Source: Fidelibacterota bacterium UBA2986
GTDB lineage: Bacteria > Fidelibacterota > Marinisomatia > Marinisomatales > AB-629-J13
Reading direction: 5' to 3'
NCBI GenBank assembly: GCA_002346675.1
Contig: DEAI01000032.1
Coordinates: 1-33,137 of the forward strand
DNA: 33,137 bases
Translations under genes and position numbers: made by a program
The notes under the pieces: model-generated
Databases searched by the model: none
Told to the model about the DNA's origin: nothing
What the model saw: only the letters and a program-made list of their open reading frames with translations
Shown here: piece by piece, positions 24,634-32,416 of the stretch
Layout: each line of letters starts with the position of its first letter
Position numbering within the stretch: the first letter of the stretch is position 1

Positions 24634-25061
24634 TTAGATAGAAATTTTTGATCTAAACTGTATTTCCCAGGACCAAGGCAAAACACCGCCGTAAAAATCG
24701 AAAAATATATCAAAGCACTTTCAGAACTTCCTGTGGTGGTTAAATGATGCATAGCAGCTACAAACATTGTAATTGAAGATAACAGTGCCGCATACCTTGT
24801 AAACAACCCAACCAATATTAAAACCGCACAAAGAGACTCAGATACAGCTGCAAAAAAACCAAATATTGGATTGGCAAAATCAATTATTCCAAAAAAATAT
24901 TTTGTTAAAGTACTTCCCAGCCAGTTCCATTTTTCCGGAGATGTTATTTTTCCCCACCCATGATTTATAAACATAAAATAAGCAGGAAAAATTCTTAAAA
25001 TTAGATAACCGCAATCTTTACAACTGCAATAACCACATAAAATATCCTTTAGCTTTTTCAT
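24630..25061 (-). CDS. DoxX family membrane protein with N-terminal Cys cluster
   Basis: A 143-aa integral membrane protein with four helices and DoxX-family features: RIFPAYFMFINHGWGKI, ESLCAVLILVGLFTRYAALL and a conserved HH in the third helix (FVAAMHHL). DoxX-like proteins are poorly understood. Some associate with respiratory or redox-stress complexes. Unusual here is the N-terminus, where residues 9-17 read CGYCSCKDC (four Cys in nine residues). That could be a metal or redox site on the cytoplasmic side. It overlaps its neighbours on both sides by 4 bp, so it is part of the folB-to-ADH operon. Confidence 0.85.
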   Translation of the reverse strand: MKKLKDILCGYCSCKDCGYLILRIFPAYFMFINHGWGKITSPEKWNWLGSTLTKYFFGIIDFANPIFGFFAAVSESLCAVLILVGLFTRYAALLSSITMFVAAMHHLTTTGSSESALIYFSIFTAVFCLGPGKYSLDQKFLSK

Positions 25062-25237
25062 TTCCTATCCTCTTCAATGTCTTCAAAATCTGCGTCACTG
25101 ATGTTCAAATTATTATATTCAGTTTTCTTATTGTGTGGATTAGACCTAATTTTTTGATTATCCGAATTGGGAATAAGGATCGAACGTATCAATTTAAATA
25201 GCAGATATCCTCCCAAAACAAGCAGTATAAATCGCAT
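25058..25237 (-). CDS. Small single-pass membrane protein (59 aa)
   Basis: A short gene, easy to miss, that fills the gap between the deoxynucleoside kinase and the DoxX gene. It begins MRFILLVLGGYLLFKLIRSI, a membrane anchor. A polar, charged cytoplasmic tail follows, ending ISDADFEDIEEDRK. The layout resembles the small DUF4834-type proteins of Bacteroidetes, but that assignment is tentative. The ATG lies 2 bp after the kinase stop, and its TGA overlaps the next ATG (ATGA, 25058-25061). The tight packing is the main evidence that it is translated. Confidence 0.75.
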   Translation of the reverse strand: MRFILLVLGGYLLFKLIRSILIPNSDNQKIRSNPHNKKTEYNNLNISDADFEDIEEDRK

Positions 25238-25239
25238 AC

Positions 25240-25881
25240 TTAACGCTTGACGATTGGATTAAAAAACTTAGTCCCTGCAACAGGCTCACGTATATATTTA
25301 ATCACCTCATCCAAATCAGCTTCATTATTAACAAAATCTATATCATTTGTGTTGATTATAATCAGCGGAGTATCCTGATACTTGAAAAAATATTCACTGT
25401 ATACCTGGCTCAGCGCATCTAGATACTCAAAGGACATATTATTTTCAAAATCTCGCCCTCTCTTGGAGATGTTTCTCATTAAAGTTTGTGTCTCAGCCTG
25501 AAGAAAAATAACTAAATCTGGTTTCAAAACATTCTTCTCTAGAAGATTTGCAACTGTATCATATAAAGACAGCTCTTTATCATTCAAATTCAGCGATGCA
25601 AACAGGCGATCTTTCACAAACATATAATCAGTTATAAGTAAATTATGAAACATATCCACCTGCCGTAAATCCTGTTGTTGACGATAACGATTCATAAGAA
25701 AAAACAACTGGGTCTGAAACGCATATCGATCTGGATCGTTGTAAAACTCTTCCAAAAATGGATTATTTTCATACTCCTCGAGCACTATCTTTGCGCCTAA
25801 CTTTTCCCCCAGAAGTTTTACCAAACTGGTTTTCCCTACTCCAATTGGGCCCTCAACAGCTAGATAGTATAAATTCCTCAT
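25240..25881 (-). CDS. Deoxynucleoside kinase (dGK/dAK type)
   Basis: A 213-aa kinase of the deoxyadenosine/deoxyguanosine kinase family, which salvages deoxynucleosides to monophosphates. The P-loop is VEGPIGVGKTSL (8-19). LEEYENNPFLEEFY and FQTQLFFLMNRYRQQ are substrate-site motifs, and DYMFVKDRLFA carries the conserved DR. KRGRDFENNMSFEYLD is the LID region. The start overlaps the folK stop by 4 bp. The association of folK with a dNK gene is common in FCB-group genomes. Confidence 0.93.
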   Translation of the reverse strand: MRNLYYLAVEGPIGVGKTSLVKLLGEKLGAKIVLEEYENNPFLEEFYNDPDRYAFQTQLFFLMNRYRQQQDLRQVDMFHNLLITDYMFVKDRLFASLNLNDKELSLYDTVANLLEKNVLKPDLVIFLQAETQTLMRNISKRGRDFENNMSFEYLDALSQVYSEYFFKYQDTPLIIINTNDIDFVNNEADLDEVIKYIREPVAGTKFFNPIVKR

Positions 25882-26387
25882 GCCCTGGATTCCAAACTGT
25901 GTTTAGACACGACCGAAGAATCAGAGCAAACATGTAAAAGTGTTGACACACTTAAGTTTATTCCCGGCACATCAAAATCAGGAGCTAGTTCAACAAATGG
26001 AACCAATACAAATTTTCTGAATGCCAATCTTGGATGAGGTATAGTGAGTTTTTCTGTCTCCAAAATTGAATCTCCAAAGCACAGAATATCAATATCTAGA
26101 GATCGAGCTGTATTTTTTTTTCTTTCTTCAGAGCGCCCCATCATCTGTTCAATTTTACAGGTGCGCTCAAACAAATCAAAAGGACTAAAATCAGTGCTAA
26201 ATTCAATAACCGTATTTAGGTATTCCGGCTGTTCTCCTTCTCCTAAAAAGGGAGACTCATAAAATGATGCGCTTTTTATTGCTGAAATGTGATCATCCGT
26301 TCCAAAAATAGTAATTGCTCCTGCTAAATTAGCTTCTCTGTCACCCAAATTTGAGCCCAAGGATAAATAAACTAATTCAGGTTTCAT
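25878..26387 (-). CDS. folK: 2-amino-4-hydroxy-6-hydroxymethyldihydropteridine pyrophosphokinase
   Basis: A 169-aa HPPK that transfers pyrophosphate from ATP to 6-hydroxymethyl-7,8-dihydropterin in folate synthesis. Motifs are YLSLGSNLGDREANL at the N-terminus, the family signature RSLDIDILCFGD with catalytic Asp residues, and PHPRLAFRKFVLVPFVEL. It follows folB with an 11-bp overlap and precedes the deoxynucleoside kinase with a 4-bp overlap, forming a folate and nucleotide operon. Confidence 0.96.
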   Translation of the reverse strand: MKPELVYLSLGSNLGDREANLAGAITIFGTDDHISAIKSASFYESPFLGEGEQPEYLNTVIEFSTDFSPFDLFERTCKIEQMMGRSEERKKNTARSLDIDILCFGDSILETEKLTIPHPRLAFRKFVLVPFVELAPDFDVPGINLSVSTLLHVCSDSSVVSKHSLESRA

Positions 26388-26742
26388 TTCTGCTCCGATC
26401 TAGTTCAACTTCTACATAATCCAAGACACCCTTTACTGGTGCATTAAGCTTTCTGACCCGAACAATAACTCTTTCAACGGAAAATTTATTCAATAAGGTT
26501 TTGCTGATGTTTTCTGCTAGAGCCTCTATTAGGTTGTACTTTCTTTGGTGGGTACAGACATCCACAATTTTATAAACTGCCTCATAGTCCAGTGTGTCTT
26601 CTAAACGGTCAGATCTTCCAGGTTTATTCAAAGGACAAAAAAGCTCAAGATCCACTTCAAACTTTCCACCAAGCTCCTTTTCTAATTTTGAAACCCCGTG
26701 GTATCCGTAAAACAGCATCTTTTCAAGACGAATGACATCCAT
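26377..26742 (-). CDS. folB: Dihydroneopterin aldolase
   Basis: A 121-aa DHNA that converts dihydroneopterin to 6-hydroxymethyl-dihydropterin and glycolaldehyde, the step before FolK. The signature FYGYHGVSKLEKELGGKFEV is at the N-terminus, DTLDYEAVYKIV follows, and LIEALAENI contains the catalytic-region Glu. Its position immediately before folK, with overlap, supports the assignment. It is the first gene of a run of overlapping genes that extends to the alcohol dehydrogenase. Confidence 0.96.
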   Translation of the reverse strand: MDVIRLEKMLFYGYHGVSKLEKELGGKFEVDLELFCPLNKPGRSDRLEDTLDYEAVYKIVDVCTHQRKYNLIEALAENISKTLLNKFSVERVIVRVRKLNAPVKGVLDYVEVELDRSRNET

Positions 26743-26820
26743 AAGGAAACGAATTTACCGACGGTCTCAAAATGGAGTCAAGGAGCAGACCTACAAAACC
26801 ATAAAAGAAACAAAGAAAAT

Positions 26821-29574
26821 TTATTTAAGAAAAATTAATTTTTGAGTTTGAACAAAATTTTTAGACTCTATTCGGGAGAGATATACTCCAGCACTCAGCG
26901 GATATCCAGCTGCATTTAGGCCATCCCAAACTACAGTATGAAAGCCACTTTGCATATCACCTTTTACTAAATTTCGGACCTCCTCTCCCATTAGATTATA
27001 TATTGATAGCTTTACTTTTGATGTTATAGGTACGTCAAAACGAAAGGCTGTAGAGGGGTTAAAAGGATTTGGATATGCTGGATGAAACGCAAACTTTTCA
27101 GGAACTTCTAAAAAATTGTTTTTTTTCAATTCCAATATTTGAATCTCTCCTGGAATATTTATGTTTCCTGTGGCTGATAATAAATATTCTTCTTTTGTTT
27201 CCATATTATTGATGATCCAACTTTCCCCCGGAGTTTTTATATCATAGAAAAATGAAATCTGATCATTTTCAGAAGTAATTTCAATAATTCCATGATTTTT
27301 TATTGCTCTTACATTTCCTGTAAAACGTATATCAGCGCCTCCGGGAATCTTTGGAGGTAGCATGTAACTAATGTATTCTCTCTCTGAGAGGTCAGTGCCA
27401 AAGAGCAGCTCAGTTCCATTATTAAATCTCAGCAGATTAGCCTCAGGGTTATCTACAAATAAGTTTCTGGTTGCTCCACCTCGGTTCAGAGCAGTTGAGA
27501 TGTTAATGGACCCCGCTTGGAGCGTTCTCAGCCAATATCCATTTCCAGGCTCTATCATCTCTGACTGAACATATGAACCGTTGTACCCATATATTGTACC
27601 CGGAATGATAATTCCTCCCGGATCATTAATCATATTTACGTCTATATCTGTGGATATACCTGAAATAAGATTCCAACCTCCGTTGAGTTCTAGGTTCAAT
27701 GAATTGATTGAAGTCCCCGACATCAAAGATGTTCCTTCTGATTCAAATCTCAGACAATATCCTGTCCCCGGTGTGAGTTCATCCTGCTGAATATAACTTT
27801 CATTAAATGAAAAAAGGGTGCCCTCAATAGACTCAGGAAATACAGATATGACTGAATTGTCTTCTACATTTAACGGTAGACCGATCAGGTTCCAGTCAGA
27901 AATATATGAAACTTCTATTCCCCCACCGGTTGCCTGTAAAAAACCTGTTCTCTCTAAATTACCGCGATACATACTCCAGAATCCCTCCGCTATTCCTGGT
28001 GTCTTAATATCCACAGCAACGATACTTTCACTTGTTCCTCCCAGTAGCTCTAAATCTCCATCTAAATCCATATCACTTACGCTTGGAGAGCTGACAAACG
28101 GCAGCTCAAACTCAATGGGTATTAGTTCATAGGAAGAGCCATTCAAGTGAAACACAAGAAACTCAACTCCCCCATTTGTAGTAATTATCTCTGGTAAACC
28201 ATCGCCCTCCAGATCAGCAAATACCGGAGACCCTAAAACATCAATACCTGTATCTATGGGCCAACCTGACAGAGAATTCCCATCTATATCGACGCCATAA
28301 AGAAAACCATCTTCTGAGCCAAAAAATATTGCAGGACCTGAGTCTGTATCTAATATACCAGCAGATGATGGGATGTCGTCCCCGGTTTGAATTTGAAACC
28401 TTATACTCCCATCAGAATTCAGAGCATAAAATGAGTTATCACGGGAACCAGCTAAAATGATTTTCGTTCCATTCACGTCCAAGACCACGGGAGCAGTTCT
28501 GAAATCACCACCTGCTGAAAATGGAAAACCATTTGCTATCGAACCATCATCAAAAACAAGGTAAATATGCCCATCATCAGTTCCAAATACAATATCATCT
28601 TTTCCATTTCCGTTAAAATCTGCAAGCGCCACTCCTCTCTGTATTTTTTCATCTATCTCAATCGGAAAGTTTTCTACCGCGGTCCCATCATGGTTGATAG
28701 CAAATAATTTACCGGGATTGCTGTAGCCACCGAATACAATTTCCTTTTCAGGGTCATCATCTAGATTACCTATTGCTGGAGATCCCATTAAATATTGTTC
28801 TGAGTCAAAGTCCAGTTCCAAATTGCACTCATCATCCAAAACATAGAGATGCTTACTCTTAGATGTGAGGATTATCTCTAGGTCGCCATCTCCATCAATA
28901 TCACTTATCGCCGGTGAGCCCCAGATCTGATTTCCGGTGTTGAACCAGCATACATCGCTCCCATCTATATTTACAACTCTGAAGTATCCGTTATAATCTC
29001 CAAACAGTACTCTTCTACCTGAATCAAAGTGTACTGTAGTTGGTGAAGAGATAACCTGTGATATGGTTTCATAGGGCCAACCATCCTGATATTCGATCAG
29101 ACCATATTCTACGTCTAGACTGATGGGCTCTCCCTCACCATCCAAACCCACAAAAATAGGTTCAATAATAGTGACCTGCTCTTCAGTTATTCCCTCTGCG
29201 ATCCACGGCAGCTCAAATAGCACCGTTGTGTCACCCGGAGGAATTCCAATATTTTCAAAAGAAAAAGCTACCAATAGTCCCTCTTCGTTAATAAAGCAGG
29301 TATAACCATTTTCTAGAGCTGCTCCACTCAGAGGATAAATAACTTTTGATGTAACGCTCTCTCCCGCGTCATTATAAAAAGCACTATCAACAGGCGCGAA
29401 AAGGTTTTCGGTATCCCCTTCAAGTCCAAACTCCATTTGAAAACCAAAAAACTCTACATGTGAAACCATAGATACCTCAATACTGTTGTCATCTGCAAAT
29501 GAGACCCATAGATTAAGATCATCACAAAATATCAACGAGCTTGTCAAAAACAAAAGACTGAAATATTTTTTCAT
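26821..29574 (-). CDS. Secreted protein: cohesin-like module, FG-GAP propeller and T9SS sorting domain
   Basis: A 917-aa exported protein. The signal peptide is residues 1-17. Residues about 19-145 are a beta-rich module (VEFFGFQMEFGLEG, then LVAFSFENIGIPPGD) with the rhythm of cohesin-type folds. Residues about 165-545 carry FG-GAP/VCBS repeats with calcium-type loops (DIDGDGDLEI, DFNGNGKDDI, DLEGDGLPEI, DMDLDGDLEL), a beta-propeller. Two WNLIG/WNLIS repeats follow (about 560-700). The last 85 residues are a T9SS type A sorting domain (AYPNPFNPSTAF, AGVYLSRIESKN, KLIFLK). I chose ATG 29574 over the GTG just before it because GGAG lies 6 nt upstream. It starts about 13 bp after the dockerin protein, so they form an operon. 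The cohesin call is moderate; the sorting domain is clear. Confidence 0.82.
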   Translation of the reverse strand: MKKYFSLLFLTSSLIFCDDLNLWVSFADDNSIEVSMVSHVEFFGFQMEFGLEGDTENLFAPVDSAFYNDAGESVTSKVIYPLSGAALENGYTCFINEEGLLVAFSFENIGIPPGDTTVLFELPWIAEGITEEQVTIIEPIFVGLDGEGEPISLDVEYGLIEYQDGWPYETISQVISSPTTVHFDSGRRVLFGDYNGYFRVVNIDGSDVCWFNTGNQIWGSPAISDIDGDGDLEIILTSKSKHLYVLDDECNLELDFDSEQYLMGSPAIGNLDDDPEKEIVFGGYSNPGKLFAINHDGTAVENFPIEIDEKIQRGVALADFNGNGKDDIVFGTDDGHIYLVFDDGSIANGFPFSAGGDFRTAPVVLDVNGTKIILAGSRDNSFYALNSDGSIRFQIQTGDDIPSSAGILDTDSGPAIFFGSEDGFLYGVDIDGNSLSGWPIDTGIDVLGSPVFADLEGDGLPEIITTNGGVEFLVFHLNGSSYELIPIEFELPFVSSPSVSDMDLDGDLELLGGTSESIVAVDIKTPGIAEGFWSMYRGNLERTGFLQATGGGIEVSYISDWNLIGLPLNVEDNSVISVFPESIEGTLFSFNESYIQQDELTPGTGYCLRFESEGTSLMSGTSINSLNLELNGGWNLISGISTDIDVNMINDPGGIIIPGTIYGYNGSYVQSEMIEPGNGYWLRTLQAGSINISTALNRGGATRNLFVDNPEANLLRFNNGTELLFGTDLSEREYISYMLPPKIPGGADIRFTGNVRAIKNHGIIEITSENDQISFFYDIKTPGESWIINNMETKEEYLLSATGNINIPGEIQILELKKNNFLEVPEKFAFHPAYPNPFNPSTAFRFDVPITSKVKLSIYNLMGEEVRNLVKGDMQSGFHTVVWDGLNAAGYPLSAGVYLSRIESKNFVQTQKLIFLK

Positions 29575-29587
29575 CACTTACTCCAGA

Positions 29588-31486
29588 TTACCGAGAAATT
29601 ATAATAAATGAGGTCATGGAAATATTTGCTAAGTAGCCCCCGGGGTCCGTTATCGTGGGCCAGTAATCATAGCACTGATTGCTTGATGATGCCCAGCAAA
29701 TTTCATATTCCATCACATTTTCTTCCCCAGGAATTAGATATTCGGTGATATCCACTACATAGGGCTCCACATCCAGACCGGGACACCATCCCTGCCTTCC
29801 ATAGCCCCAGGTCCCCCACTGATTTGGGATCACTCCTCCAGCTATCTGATCAGTTTGCATGCAGGTTGTATTTCCACCTGCGGTCGGATGAGACTTATCA
29901 AAATTATATACACCACCGTTCACACTAAAAAAGTGCCGGGTATTGCAAAACTCAGCACAATTTCCTGTGTCACTTCCCCATCCATGGCCAGTGATATAAG
30001 TGGAAAACTCTACCTTCACCGCGTCCTCCGGAATAGAAAAAATTATGGGCTCATGATTATTGTTATAAACAGGAACCCCTCCTGAATAAAATCCTCCTCC
30101 GGTCCACATTGGAATGAACTCCTGTCTCATTCCATCTTGGTTTTCACCTTCAAAAAGCCGCAGCTTAATAGTTAAAATTCTATTGGGCCAACCCCCTATC
30201 ATAAATTTAAACATCTTTGTCCCACCTGAAGATAACATTGCCATATAGGGAGTGATATCAGTTACCGAGGTTGGCTGTCGGTCAAACGGTGTGATCCAAC
30301 GCGCTATCTCGTGGCATCTCTGGTTATAGTTCCAGCTTTCTTCAGGACACTCCTCTTGAGAGACATCATCTAAATATTCAATTGAGTAACATAATTCATT
30401 TTCACTGTCCCAGGAGTAGCCCGCCTCAAGACATGGCTCCTCTTCCAGCGGATAATAAATTGTTTCGTAACACTGCCCCTGGCATACATAAAAGTGACCG
30501 ATCCTGTCATAGTCATCACAGCTGGAGTCAAGGTAGCCATTGCAGGGTAAATGAGCCTCAATCTCCATTCTTGTAAAGCTTGAGAGAAAATCAGAGTCGG
30601 GGAGCTCTACCAGAGTTGATGTGGTCGGGGACCAGCCACCTGAGTAGAGAGTGCTATCAAAAACTGTCAACTCATAGTATTCTTCTTCCTCAGTTATAGC
30701 ATCCCAAACATAGTTATAATAGTGAGCCTCATGTGCAAGATAGTTGACATAGGTTCCGGTGAAACCATTGGGATTGCCCAGATATCCAATTTCTTTTAGC
30801 TTTTGGAAGCGGTCAATTCCAAGCGCGTAATTTCCGCTCAGAGCTTCTGACAGCCAGCTGTTAAGAGAGTCAACCGGTGTAGGTACAAAATGCAGATGTT
30901 TTTTCCAGTGAGTTTGTAGTTCCTCTGACATTGTACTCAAAATCTCATCATAAAACCCCATTACAGTCGTTACATCCTCCAGAGCACTCTCCCGACTGGA
31001 TAAAAAGAAATAGTGGACATTCATCGGAGAATTATTCAAGAGAGCTTCCCTCTCTCCTGATATCCAAAGTGGCGTGGAATAGTTAACTGATGGGCTATAA
31101 TGAATAAAAATATATGATTCTTCTCCGTTCCACTCCTCTTCAAAATTCCAAGTTCCAAATTCTGCGAATTGGGTGCGGTTTACAGTTCCTACAACATCCA
31201 GCTCATCAATGACACTATCTTGGTTTACGTCTGCCATATTAAACTGTTCTTCAGTTAAATCAAGATCTCCTGTAGACACTCTGTTGCTCCAGATAACATC
31301 CAGAGCATCGGTAACTCCGTCATAGTTTATGTCACCTAAAACCTGTGAATTTATATCCACCAGTTGAAATGGACCTGCTGTATCGTAGTAGTGTGTTCCG
31401 TAGGGTCCGGGAGAAAATTCTTGTGAATAAACAGGGATATTTATAAGCAAAACAAGTATCAATAGTGTTTTTACTTTATAATTCAT
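29588..31486 (-). CDS. Dockerin-bearing PNGase F-like secreted protein
   Basis: A 632-aa exported protein. The signal peptide covers residues 1-21 (LLILVLLINIPVYSQ). Residues 49-105 contain two dockerin-type calcium loops: LGDINYDGVTDALDVIW and MADVNQDSVIDELDVV. The middle has an aromatic-rich domain (SYIFIHYSPSVNYSTPLW) and a Cys-rich insert (about 330-405). From about 498 the sequence matches the C-terminal half of peptide-N-glycosidase F: ITGHGWGSD, NCAEFCNTRHFF, and IPNQWGTWGYGRQGWCPG. PNGase F releases N-glycans from asparagine. I could not place all its catalytic acids, so activity is uncertain. No T9SS sorting domain is present, so display may depend on the dockerin and the adjacent cohesin-like protein. 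Confidence 0.8.
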   Translation of the reverse strand: MNYKVKTLLILVLLINIPVYSQEFSPGPYGTHYYDTAGPFQLVDINSQVLGDINYDGVTDALDVIWSNRVSTGDLDLTEEQFNMADVNQDSVIDELDVVGTVNRTQFAEFGTWNFEEEWNGEESYIFIHYSPSVNYSTPLWISGEREALLNNSPMNVHYFFLSSRESALEDVTTVMGFYDEILSTMSEELQTHWKKHLHFVPTPVDSLNSWLSEALSGNYALGIDRFQKLKEIGYLGNPNGFTGTYVNYLAHEAHYYNYVWDAITEEEEYYELTVFDSTLYSGGWSPTTSTLVELPDSDFLSSFTRMEIEAHLPCNGYLDSSCDDYDRIGHFYVCQGQCYETIYYPLEEEPCLEAGYSWDSENELCYSIEYLDDVSQEECPEESWNYNQRCHEIARWITPFDRQPTSVTDITPYMAMLSSGGTKMFKFMIGGWPNRILTIKLRLFEGENQDGMRQEFIPMWTGGGFYSGGVPVYNNNHEPIIFSIPEDAVKVEFSTYITGHGWGSDTGNCAEFCNTRHFFSVNGGVYNFDKSHPTAGGNTTCMQTDQIAGGVIPNQWGTWGYGRQGWCPGLDVEPYVVDITEYLIPGEENVMEYEICWASSSNQCYDYWPTITDPGGYLANISMTSFIIISR

Positions 31487-31644
31487 TTCTTAGAAATCTT
31501 TTTAAGAGTTTGTTTATAGTTGTGTTTCATATGGAGAATTAACTTATTCACAAATTGGGGGATTATTGAAATAAAACATCTCAACAAATTAAAATAATTT
31601 AATTGTTGTTTTACAAACAATCTGCTTCAAAATAGTTTTTATAA

Positions 31645-31659
31645 AACCATATAATGGTT
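31645..31659 (-). terminator. Weak terminator candidate after the selenoprotein gene
   Basis: AACCAT (31645-31650) and ATGGTT (31654-31659) form a 6-bp stem, followed on the minus strand by a T/A-rich run. It lies about 40 bp beyond the selenoprotein stop. The stem is short and the tail interrupted, so support is weak. Confidence 0.3.
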
Positions 31660-31700
31660 CGACTGATTGGCTCATTATTATAGGTATATAATAGAGCACG

Positions 31701-32375
31701 TCACTGATCTAAAATCTGATCAATAATCTCAACAATATCACCTTCAGGAAATTGAGAGTTTAGATTAAGCTTTGAATAGAAATATCCCTCTTTATCCAAA
31801 AAGATCAGGTCTCTATCCTGAGACTCCCAGTGCTCCCAAACGTCATATGTATCACTATCCTTGACAAAGGGAAGAACCCTGCCCTCTACCATAGGAGTCA
31901 CATCATTTGAATTATTCTTACCAACCCCGATTATGCGCAAATTTGAGCTTTCTCCACCATAACTTAAAAACAGACTATTGAGAGAGCCGAACCGGCTCTG
32001 GCATACACCTCACGTCTCAGAATAGGGGAAATAATAGGCTGTTACTTTGCCTCTAAATGTTTCTGGTCCAATTAGCTGACTCCAAGTAGAAGACTCGGGG
32101 TTTCTATCTGTAAGCATGAAACTGAGCTGGCATGAGGAGCCATCGCCATTACAGACACCACACTCATCAAAGACAGCTGTGCCTCCCCACTCTCCTGCGC
32201 AGTCCTGCAAACAATCATTAGATATATCAACATCACAAATTCCACAGCTATCCAAGCGAGCTTGCCCTCCTTCAACTCCTTCGCAGTCAATATATTGAGG
32301 TACGGTCTCCTCTTCTTTGATTTCATCACAGCAAAAGAACAATAAAATAAATGGTAAAAGTATGATTTGTTTCAT
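31701..32375 (-). CDS. Selenoprotein lipoprotein with Cys-rich repeats and SelP-N-like thioredoxin fold (in-frame UGA = Sec)
   Basis: A 224-codon gene interrupted only by a TGA at 32010-32012, read here as selenocysteine 122. Residues 1-16 are a lipoprotein signal (LLPFILLFFCC). Residues about 29-83 hold two Cys-rich repeats (DCEGVEGGQARLDSCGIC; DCAGEWGGTAVFDECGVC). From about 85 a thioredoxin-like domain begins. Its first strand GKVTAYYF leads to SET-U-GVC, a Sec-x-x-Cys motif where redoxins have CxxC. The same frame then continues through LRIIGVGKNNSND, VLPFVKDSDTYDVW and RDLIFLDKEGYFYSKLNL to the stop. The motif spacing and the DVW and D-L-I-F-L-D elements resemble the N-terminal domain of selenoprotein P. 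Conventional gene finding splits it into a 121-aa and a 79-aa ORF. A SECIS-like hairpin and a tRNA-Sec gene support recoding. It is probably a periplasmic or surface thiol/selenol oxidoreductase or peroxidase. Confidence 0.88.
31983..31999 (-). promoter_or_regulatory. Candidate bacterial SECIS element
   Basis: On the minus strand AGAGCCG-GTT-CGGCTCT forms a perfect 7-bp stem. The apical loop starts with G, 17 nt after the UGA (32010-32012). Bacterial SECIS elements are stem-loops in the coding region directly after the UGA, with the apical loop roughly 16-37 nt away and a G among the first loop bases. This hairpin fits that description. It would be bound by SelB in complex with Sec-tRNA. Confidence 0.75.
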
Positions 32376-32416
32376 CTCTTCAATTTACCCTTTCCAAAAT
32401 ATTTAAAAAAGAGATG

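Noticed and set aside
27818..28132. 104-aa plus-strand ORF
   Set aside because: Antisense to the FG-GAP protein, low complexity rich in Ser and Pro; shadow frame.
31701..31940. Separate 79-aa gene starting with an ATG-like codon at 31940
   Set aside because: It has no start of its own with a ribosome binding site, and its sequence is the second half of a thioredoxin-like domain. The frame is continuous upstream to the UGA at 32010, so it is the C-terminal part of the selenoprotein.
32072..32329. 85-aa minus-strand ORF overlapping the selenoprotein
   Set aside because: It lies in another frame over the Cys-rich repeats, with no signal or domain. The selenoprotein frame explains this DNA.
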